13,492 nt of DNA from an uncultured Gemmatimonadota bacterium. Lineage in GTDB: Bacteria; Gemmatimonadota; Gemmatimonadetes; Gemmatimonadales; Gemmatimonadaceae. The stretch's first letter is position 1. Each line of letters begins with the position of its first letter. The translations under genes were made by a program, and so were the position numbers. Of this stretch, positions 5,500 to 13,492 are shown piece by piece. Below the pieces are notes generated by a model. The model searched no databases. It saw only the letters and a program-made list of their open reading frames with translations, and was not told where the DNA came from. Location of the stretch: assembly GCA_946479895.1 (NCBI GenBank), contig CAMLHT010000098.1:1-13492 (forward strand), given 5' to 3'.

Positions 5500-8400
5500 G
5501 TGCGAAAAGCCAGGTCCGCAGGTCTTGCATTGGCAATGCTGGTGGCACTGACCACCGCTGCCTCCGCGCAGCGGCGTCTGACGGGACGAGTCGAGAGTAC
5601 GACGGGCGAGCCGCTTCCGGGAGCATCCGTGAACGTGGTCGGAACCCTGGTCGGCACGACGACCGCCACCGACGGACGATTCGTCCTCAACCTGCCGACG
5701 GCGGCAGCGGTGCAGCTCTCGGTGCGACGTCTCGGCTATCGCCGCATGACGGTGGACGTCCCGCCGACCCAGAATGAAGTCGTGGTGAAGATGGAGAAGG
5801 ACGTGATGCGGCTCGACGAGGTCGTCGTGACGGGTACCGCGACGACGATCGACCGGGCGCACGCGGCGACCGCGACGCAGACGATCAGCGCCGAGGAAGT
5901 CGCCCGCGTCCCCGCGCTCGACCTCACCAACGCCCTCCAGGGCAAGGTGGTCGGCGCCCGCATCAACATGAACTCCGGCGCGCCGGGCGGCGGCGGCCAG
6001 ATCCAGATCCGCGGCGTGACCTCGCTCAACGGCAATGGCGAGCCGCTCTTCGTGGTCGACGGGGTGCTGATCAGCAACGCCTCGATCGCCGGCGGCGCGA
6101 ACACCATCACCCGCGCCTCGGGCACGGCGGCGGCGAGCAGCCAGGACAACATGGTGAACCGCCTGGCCGACGTGAACCCGAACGACATCGAGTCGATCGA
6201 GGTGCTCAAGAGCGCCGCGGCGTCCTCGATGTACGGATCGCGGGCCAGCAACGGCGTGGTGATCATCACCACCAAGCGCGGCAAGTCGGGGACGCCGAAG
6301 TTCTCCCTGACGCAGCGGTACGGCGCATACTCGCCGATGAAGCTGCTCGGGTCGCGCCAGTTCAAGGACACGACGGACATCCTCGAGGCCGTCGGATGCG
6401 CCGCGGGCGCGACCTGCAGCGGCAACGTCGGCGCCGCCTACGTCCGCGCCAACATCAAGACCAACAACATCCCGTACTACGATTACCAGAGTGACCTGTT
6501 CAACGGCGGCAGCGGGTCGTTCGAGACGATCGGCACGATGAGCGGCGGCACCGACAACGGCGGCACCCGCTACTACGTCTCCGGCACCAACAAGTACGAC
6601 GACGGCACGATGCTCAACACGCTGGCCCGCATGCAGACCCTGCGGATGAGCCTCGACCAGCTGTTCGGCACGAAGTGGTCCGTCAGCGCCGGCCTGAACA
6701 TGATGCGCACGCTGGCCGCGCGCGGCCTCTCGAACAACGACAACACGAACACGAGCCCGTACTACGTGTTCGCCTACTCGCCGGCGGTGATCGACCTCAA
6801 GACCGTCAGCGCCTCGGGCGCGTTCCCGGAAAACCCGTTCGCCGGTGGCGGCTCATCGTCCTCGAATCCGTTCCAGACGATGACGTACATCAAGAACGAC
6901 GAGAACGTCTTCCGCGAGATCGGGAACCTCAACGTCACGTACGACGTGTTCTCCACGGCGGAGCATCGCCTCCAGCTGCGGAGCATCCTCGGCGTCGACC
7001 GCTTCACGCAGGACAACGAGATCTACTCGCCCAACTTCCTGCAGTACGAGCCGAAGGACGCGCTGCTCGGTTCGGCGATGCAGGGCGACGCGCTGAGCCG
7101 CCAGTGGAACGGGTCGGTGAACGGCGTGTGGACCTATACGCCGAGCAACCGCTGGTTCGTCGCCACCGGATCCGCCGGCATGGGCTCCGAGAACCGCTAC
7201 TCGAACATCATGCGCATCCAGGGCCGCGGCCTTCTCCCGGGCGTGCCCCTCGCGAACCAGGGCACCAACGCGCTCAACCACGCGATCGCCGAGGTCGAGG
7301 ACCAGTTCTTCTTCGGCCAGGAGGAAGTCCTCCTCTGGAACGAGCGCATCAGCGCCACCTTCGGCGTCCGCGCCGAGCGCAGCAGCGCCAACGGTGACCG
7401 CAAGAAGTACTTCAGCTATCCGAAGGCGTCGATCTCGTATCGGCTCACCGAGCCGCTCCCGCTGGTCAACAGCCTCAAGTTCCGCGCGTCACTCGGCAAG
7501 ACCGGAAACCAGCCGAGCTACGGCGTGCGCGACCTCGTGCTCGGCAACGGCGGCCTGATCGACGGCCGCGTGAGCCTCGCCGCCCCGTCCACCCTCGGCA
7601 ATCCGCTCATCGAGCCGGAGAAGCTGACGGAGAAGGAGTTCGGCCTCGACGCGTCGTTCTGGGACAACCGGATCGGCTTCGAGGGCACGCGCTTCAACCG
7701 CACGATCAACGACATGTTCCTGTTCGTCCCGCTCGCGCTGACCTCGGGCACGAGCTCGCAGATCGCCAACGCCGGCACGATGGAGACCTCGGGCTGGGAG
7801 TTCGGCGGCACGCTGGCGCCGGTCCGGATGCGCAACTTCGACTGGACGACGCGGGTGAACTACTACTCGTTCGCCGGCAAGATCACCGAGCTTCCGGTGC
7901 CGGCCTTCATCAGCAGCTCGGGCTTCGGGTCGGCGTTCGGCCGCGCCCGCGCCTACTGCCCGGGCTTCACGGCCTCGGGAGCGATCACCCTCAGCACGCT
8001 CGGCAAGTGCGGTGGCACGGGCACCGTCAACGGCCAGCAGGTCACGATCGAGCCCGGCTCGATCACGGCGATCTGGGGCAACAAGACCCGCTGTGACTCG
8101 GAGGACGTCCGCCTCAAGGGCTGCACGCTCGACATGTCGGTGACCGACACGATCATCGGCGACGCGACCCCGGACTTCGAGATGTCGTTCGGCAACGAGA
8201 TGCGCTACAAGAACTTCAACCTCTCGGCGCTGTTCGACTGGAGGAAGGGTGGCGACGTCTCGAACATGACGCAGACGCTCTTCGACGAAGGCCACAACTC
8301 CAAGGACTACGACGAGGCGTCCCCGAACCCGGCGTACAACCCGAGCGGCGCGACCAATCCCAGCCTCGGCCAGTACCGCTACGACCGCTGGAATCAGGGT

Positions 8401-8679
8401 CGCCAGGCCAACGTGTACATCCAGGACGGATCGTACGTGAAGCTCCGCGAGGTCACGCTTGGCTACCAGGTCCCGTCGGCCTTCACGGCCCGGTGGTTCC
8501 CCCGCGCGTCGGACGTGAACCTCAACCTGAGCGCCAGGAACCTGAAGATGTGGTCCGATTACTGGGGCGTGGATCCGGAGGTCAACAACTTCGGCAACGC
8601 CAACGTCGCCCGTCAGGTCGACCTGGCCCCGTTCCCGGCCACGAAGAGCGTCTTCCTCGGCGTCTCGGTGGTGTTCTGA
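5500..8679 (+). CDS. SusC/RagA-family TonB-linked outer-membrane transporter
   Basis: A 1059-residue outer-membrane active-transport channel of the SusC type. The signal peptide (1-23, ending ASA before Q24) is followed by a carboxypeptidase-regulatory-like domain at about 26-103 (LTGRVESTTGEPLPGASV). A TonB-box-like LDEVVVTG sits at 105-112. The plug at about 117-262 shows QIQIRGVTSLNGNGEPLFVVDGV and SSMYGSRASNGVVIITTKRGK, and the barrel runs from about 270 to the terminal phenylalanine, including the late motif LSARNLKMWSDYWGVDPE. No STN domain precedes the regulatory domain, so FecA-type anti-sigma signalling is not indicated. Six cysteines in the mature part form three close pairs: C300/C306, C820/C837 and C865/C875. 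The start is GTG 5500, behind a strong Shine-Dalgarno. The next gene, overlapping by 1 bp, encodes the SusD partner. The substrate (glycan, peptide or other) cannot be inferred because no degradative enzyme lies nearby. Confidence 0.95.
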   Translation: MRKARSAGLALAMLVALTTAASAQRRLTGRVESTTGEPLPGASVNVVGTLVGTTTATDGRFVLNLPTAAAVQLSVRRLGYRRMTVDVPPTQNEVVVKMEKDVMRLDEVVVTGTATTIDRAHAATATQTISAEEVARVPALDLTNALQGKVVGARINMNSGAPGGGGQIQIRGVTSLNGNGEPLFVVDGVLISNASIAGGANTITRASGTAAASSQDNMVNRLADVNPNDIESIEVLKSAAASSMYGSRASNGVVIITTKRGKSGTPKFSLTQRYGAYSPMKLLGSRQFKDTTDILEAVGCAAGATCSGNVGAAYVRANIKTNNIPYYDYQSDLFNGGSGSFETIGTMSGGTDNGGTRYYVSGTNKYDDGTMLNTLARMQTLRMSLDQLFGTKWSVSAGLNMMRTLAARGLSNNDNTNTSPYYVFAYSPAVIDLKTVSASGAFPENPFAGGGSSSSNPFQTMTYIKNDENVFREIGNLNVTYDVFSTAEHRLQLRSILGVDRFTQDNEIYSPNFLQYEPKDALLGSAMQGDALSRQWNGSVNGVWTYTPSNRWFVATGSAGMGSENRYSNIMRIQGRGLLPGVPLANQGTNALNHAIAEVEDQFFFGQEEVLLWNERISATFGVRAERSSANGDRKKYFSYPKASISYRLTEPLPLVNSLKFRASLGKTGNQPSYGVRDLVLGNGGLIDGRVSLAAPSTLGNPLIEPEKLTEKEFGLDASFWDNRIGFEGTRFNRTINDMFLFVPLALTSGTSSQIANAGTMETSGWEFGGTLAPVRMRNFDWTTRVNYYSFAGKITELPVPAFISSSGFGSAFGRARAYCPGFTASGAITLSTLGKCGGTGTVNGQQVTIEPGSITAIWGNKTRCDSEDVRLKGCTLDMSVTDTIIGDATPDFEMSFGNEMRYKNFNLSALFDWRKGGDVSNMTQTLFDEGHNSKDYDEASPNPAYNPSGATNPSLGQYRYDRWNQGRQANVYIQDGSYVKLREVTLGYQVPSAFTARWFPRASDVNLNLSARNLKMWSDYWGVDPEVNNFGNANVARQVDLAPFPATKSVFLGVSVVF

Positions 8680-10157
8680 TGCGCAAACTCACTCATTCTC
8701 AGCCTGCCAACCCGAGGGTTCGCCTCATGCGGTATGGTGCTCTCCTGGTCGTCGCCGGCGTCGCGCTGGCGATGCCCGGTTGCTCGGAACCGATGATTCC
8801 GAATTACAACAGTCCGACCGTCGAAGCCGCCGGCTCGGATCCTTCCTCCCTCCAGCTCCTCGCCACGGGCATCCTGTCGCAGCTGCGCGGCAGCGTGACC
8901 GGCGAGGACCTCAGCACCGGCATCCTCGGCCGCGAGGCGTTCAACTACACGCCGACCGAGGGCCGCAACACGACGCACTACCTGTCGGCGCCGGGCGGCA
9001 TCCTCGACCCGTCGGGGTTCGCCGTCGGCAACTTCGCCGGCCCGTACAACAACGCGCGGAACATCTACAACTTCCTCAACGTTGTGGCGAACGCGCCGCT
9101 GACGCAGCAGCAGAAGGACGCGGCCTCCGGGTTCGCCAAGACGGTCGAGGCGCTGGAGTACATCACCGTCGTCACGACCCGTGACACGGTGGGCGCCGTG
9201 GTGCAGGTGATGGCGAATCCGGCCGACCTCGCGCCGTTCGTCTCGCTCGACTCGGCGTACAAGTACATCTCGGCCCGTCTCGACGAGGCGGCCACCGAGC
9301 TGTCGAGCGCCGGGTCGACCGCGTTCCCCTTCGTCCTGACCTCCGGGTTCGCGGGCTTCAACACCCCGGCGAATTTCCTGAAGGTGAACCGGGCGATCGC
9401 CGCGCGGGTCTATGCCTACCGCGGGAGCATCGTGGCGAACCGGCCGTCGGCCGGCGTGACCTGCACCGGCTGCTACGCCAGCGCGCTCACGGCCATCAAC
9501 GCCTCGTTCTTCGATCCCTCGGCGGCGGCGCTCAACACCGGCCCGTTCCACACCTACAGCACCTCCACCGGCGACGCGCAGAACACGCTGTTCTTCTCGT
9601 CGACCGGCGACATCATGGCGCATCCCTCGATCGTCACCGATGCGCCGCTCAAGGCCAACGGCACGCGCGACAACCGCCTGCTGGCCAAGGTGGACTCGGC
9701 GACTCCGCTGCATAACCCGTCGCCGGACGCCACCAACGGCATCCCGTCGACGGCGCGGTACAAGATGTACGCCGACCGCAGCGCGCCGATCAAGATCATC
9801 ACCAACGAGGAGCTGTACCTCCTCCGCGCCGAGGCCCGGTGGTTCACGGGGGACAAGGCCAACGCCATCGCGGACATCAACTTCATCCGCGTGAACTCCG
9901 GCGGCCTGAATCCCAGCGCCCTGACCGTGGCGAGCACGGACGCGGAGTTCATCACCGAGCTGCTGCTGCAGCGCCGGTATTCGCTGATGTTCCAGGGCTT
10001 CCGCTGGAACGACGTCCGCCGGTTCAACCAGCTGGCCACGCTGCCACTGGACCGTCCGGTTCACACCCGCGCCAAGGTGATGCCGATCCCGCAGGGTGAG
10101 TGCCTCATCCGCGCGAACGAGACGACGCCGGCCATGCGGGGACCCGGCTGCAGCTGA
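8679..10157 (+). CDS. SusD/RagB-family outer-membrane lipoprotein
   Basis: Surface-exposed substrate-binding lid partner of the upstream SusC, 492 residues. An N-terminal hydrophobic stretch GALLVVAGVALAMPGC puts the lipid-anchor cysteine at C35, followed by SEPMIPNYNSPT, a common beginning for mature SusD-like proteins. The -3 to -1 residues M-P-G are unusual for a lipobox. SusD features include TPR-like helices in the middle and the C-terminal blocks LLRAEARWFTGDKANAIADI and ELLLQRRYSLMFQGFRWNDVRRF. A CTGC pair lies in the central region. ATG 8679 overlaps the susC stop as TGATG and is taken as the start. ATG 8727, with GAGGG 8 nt upstream, would give an 18-residue signal peptide and is a real alternative. 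The gene closes its operon 21 bp before an intrinsic terminator. Confidence 0.93.
   Translation: MRKLTHSQPANPRVRLMRYGALLVVAGVALAMPGCSEPMIPNYNSPTVEAAGSDPSSLQLLATGILSQLRGSVTGEDLSTGILGREAFNYTPTEGRNTTHYLSAPGGILDPSGFAVGNFAGPYNNARNIYNFLNVVANAPLTQQQKDAASGFAKTVEALEYITVVTTRDTVGAVVQVMANPADLAPFVSLDSAYKYISARLDEAATELSSAGSTAFPFVLTSGFAGFNTPANFLKVNRAIAARVYAYRGSIVANRPSAGVTCTGCYASALTAINASFFDPSAAALNTGPFHTYSTSTGDAQNTLFFSSTGDIMAHPSIVTDAPLKANGTRDNRLLAKVDSATPLHNPSPDATNGIPSTARYKMYADRSAPIKIITNEELYLLRAEARWFTGDKANAIADINFIRVNSGGLNPSALTVASTDAEFITELLLQRRYSLMFQGFRWNDVRRFNQLATLPLDRPVHTRAKVMPIPQGECLIRANETTPAMRGPGCS
8714..8718 (+). promoter_or_regulatory. Possible internal ribosome binding site, alternative susD start
   Basis: GAGGG lies 8 nt before ATG 8727, an in-frame methionine 16 codons into the susD call. 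Starting there gives a compact lipoprotein signal peptide (MRYGALLVVAGVALAMPGC). The upstream ATG 8679 has no good Shine-Dalgarno but overlaps the susC stop, so coupled initiation is also reasonable. Confidence 0.4.
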
Positions 10158-10178
10158 TCGAACACCCGAAGGGAGAAG

Positions 10179-10212
10179 CCCCGCATCGAGCGACGCTCGA
10201 TGCGGGGTTTTT
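10179..10212 (+). terminator. Intrinsic terminator after susCD
   Basis: A perfect 12-bp stem, CCCCGCATCGAG (10179-10190) with CTCGATGCGGGG (10196-10207), encloses the loop CGACG and is followed by five Ts (10208-10212). It lies 21 bp after the susD stop and separates the susCD transcript from kdsB. No A-tract precedes the stem, so it should act on the plus strand only. Confidence 0.93.
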
Positions 10213-10227
10213 CGTTCGCGGAAATCG

Positions 10228-10256
10228 TTGCCTTGGGAGCGACGACACGGTACACT
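10228..10256 (+). promoter_or_regulatory. Candidate sigma70-type promoter for kdsB-pyrG-kdsA
   Basis: TTGCCT (10228-10233, four of six -35 matches) and TACACT (10251-10256, four of six -10 matches) are separated by exactly 17 bp. The pair lies directly after the terminator and about 50 bp before the kdsB ATG, where a new promoter is needed. The predicted start of transcription is near 10263. Confidence 0.5.
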
Positions 10257-10305
10257 TAACGCCCGTGACTGTCGTGGCCGGCAGCGCGCAGCGAGGCGCA
10301 ACGGA

Positions 10306-12725
<2,420 letters not shown>

Positions 12726-12727
12726 AC

Positions 12728-13492
12728 GTGCCCCTCTTCCCGCAGGACAAGCTGTTTCTCATCGCCGGCCCGTGCGTTCTCGAATCCGATGACCTGAACC
12801 GCCGGGTCGCCGACCACCTCGCGAAGGTCGCGCACCTGCTTCCGGGCGGCGTGATCTTCAAGGCGAGCTTCGACAAGGCGAACCGGTCGAACCCGGGCGC
12901 CGCGCGCGGACCGGGCATCGATGAGGGCCTCAGGACCCTGGCCAAGGTGGGGCAGAGCAGCGGGCTGCCGCTCCTCACCGACGTCCATCTCCCGGAGCAG
13001 TGCGCGGCCGCCGCCGAAGTGGTGGACGTCCTCCAGATCCCCGCCTTCCTCTGCCGCCAGACCGACCTGCTCGTCGCCGCCGGCGCGACGAACAAGGCCG
13101 TGAACGTGAAGAAGGGGCAGTGGATGCAGCCCGAGGGAATGAAGGGGGCCATCGAGAAAGTTCGCGGCGCCCGCACCGGCGCGCCCGAGCGGCGGAAGCG
13201 CGTCGCCCTCGGCGCGCCCAAGGGACATCCCGAGCGCCGCGAGAAGCCGTGGGCCGCCGAGCTGCAGGCATCGAAGGAGGTCGCGGTGACCGAGCGAGGC
13301 TCCTTCTTCGGCTACGGCGACCTGGTGGTGGACATGCGCGGCTTCGCGCGGATGCGCGCCGCCTGCAGCGCGCCGGTGATCTTCGACGCGACGCACAGCG
13401 TGCAGCAGCCCGGCCGCGGGGCGGGCGGCTCCAGCGGCGGCGCGCGCGAGTTCATTCCGCCCCTCGTGTTCGCCGCGCTCGGCGCGGGGGCC
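12728..13492 (+). CDS. kdsA: 3-deoxy-8-phosphooctulonate synthase (KdsA), 3' end beyond window, with internal insertion
   Basis: TIM-barrel enzyme that condenses phosphoenolpyruvate with arabinose 5-phosphate to Kdo-8-phosphate. 255 residues are visible and about 45 more are expected past the window. Family motifs are clear: LFLIAGPCVLES near the start, FKASFDKANRS, QIPAFLCRQTDLL, VNVKKGQWMQP, TERGSFFGYGDLVVDM and IFDATHSVQQPG. C16 and H223 match the metal-binding Cys and His of the metal-dependent class (Aquifex type), whereas E. coli KdsA has Asn at the Cys position; the remaining expected ligands lie outside the window. Between EKV (143-145) and KEVAVTERG (183-191) there are 37 residues where Aquifex KdsA, from memory, has about five. 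GTG 12728 is the start, 2 bp after pyrG; no closer start fits the N-terminal motif. Confidence 0.94.
   Translation, partial: MPLFPQDKLFLIAGPCVLESDDLNRRVADHLAKVAHLLPGGVIFKASFDKANRSNPGAARGPGIDEGLRTLAKVGQSSGLPLLTDVHLPEQCAAAAEVVDVLQIPAFLCRQTDLLVAAGATNKAVNVKKGQWMQPEGMKGAIEKVRGARTGAPERRKRVALGAPKGHPERREKPWAAELQASKEVAVTERGSFFGYGDLVVDMRGFARMRAACSAPVIFDATHSVQQPGRGAGGSSGGAREFIPPLVFAALGAGA
13163..13273 (+). other. In-frame basic insertion within kdsA
   Basis: This stretch encodes KdsA residues 146-182, about 32 residues more than expected. It is rich in Arg/Lys (ten of 37) and contains PERR twice (153-156 and 168-171) and GAP twice (151-153 and 162-164). The two GAP copies are encoded by the same 9-bp string GGCGCGCCC at 13178 and 13211, 33 bp apart. 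The reading frame is the same before and after, and family motifs resume immediately. Confidence 0.7.

Noticed and set aside
13163..13273. KdsA insertion considered as a frameshift artefact
   Set aside because: Flanking family motifs are in the same frame and the segment length is a multiple of three; two compensating errors are possible but not needed to explain it.

Overview
The window is high-GC bacterial DNA with strong third-position GC bias and dense gene packing. The contents suggest Gemmatimonadota or a close high-GC relative in the FCB group: a SusC/SusD-type outer-membrane uptake pair, menaquinone synthesis by the futalosine route (mqnC), a metal-type KdsA for Kdo/LPS synthesis, and a stand-alone secreted carboxypeptidase-regulatory/plug protein. 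The taxonomic call is inference from protein similarity recalled from memory; no search was run.

Layout. (1) 1-4555, plus strand: a tightly packed, operon-like run of the 3' end of mqnC, ispF, a DedA-family membrane protein, a XerD-like tyrosine recombinase, a PabA/TrpG glutaminase, and a predicted outer-membrane protein with a bactofilin-like N-terminal repeat region and an Omp85-like C-terminal barrel. From ispF onward, gaps are -4 to +2 bp. (2) 4578-5372, minus strand: a small secreted protein with a carboxypeptidase-regulatory-like domain and a TonB-plug-like domain but no barrel. It converges on the preceding outer-membrane gene with a 22-bp gap and no visible terminator. (3) 5373-5499: a divergent control region holding a perfect 9-bp inverted repeat that covers candidate -10 elements for both directions, then a strong Shine-Dalgarno. 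(4) 5500-10157, plus: a SusC-like TonB-linked porin and a SusD-like lipoprotein, closed by a clear intrinsic terminator at 10179-10212. (5) 10228-13492, plus: a candidate promoter, then kdsB, pyrG and kdsA (kdsA runs off the window).

How the genes fit together. The first block mixes quinone and isoprenoid precursor synthesis with envelope and chromosome-dimer functions and is housekeeping in character. The middle block is an envelope uptake locus: SusC forms the TonB-driven channel and SusD the lipid-anchored lid. No hydrolase, sigma or anti-sigma gene is present to indicate a substrate. The last block is metabolically coherent: KdsA makes Kdo-8-phosphate, PyrG makes CTP, and KdsB uses CTP to activate Kdo for LPS.

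The most notable points are a roughly 32-residue basic insertion in KdsA, the palindrome embedded in the divergent promoter, the barrel-less plug protein beside the SusCD pair, and the bactofilin-like/Omp85-like architecture. I saw no mobile element, CRISPR array, tRNA or rRNA, and no intergenic gap longer than about 150 bp.
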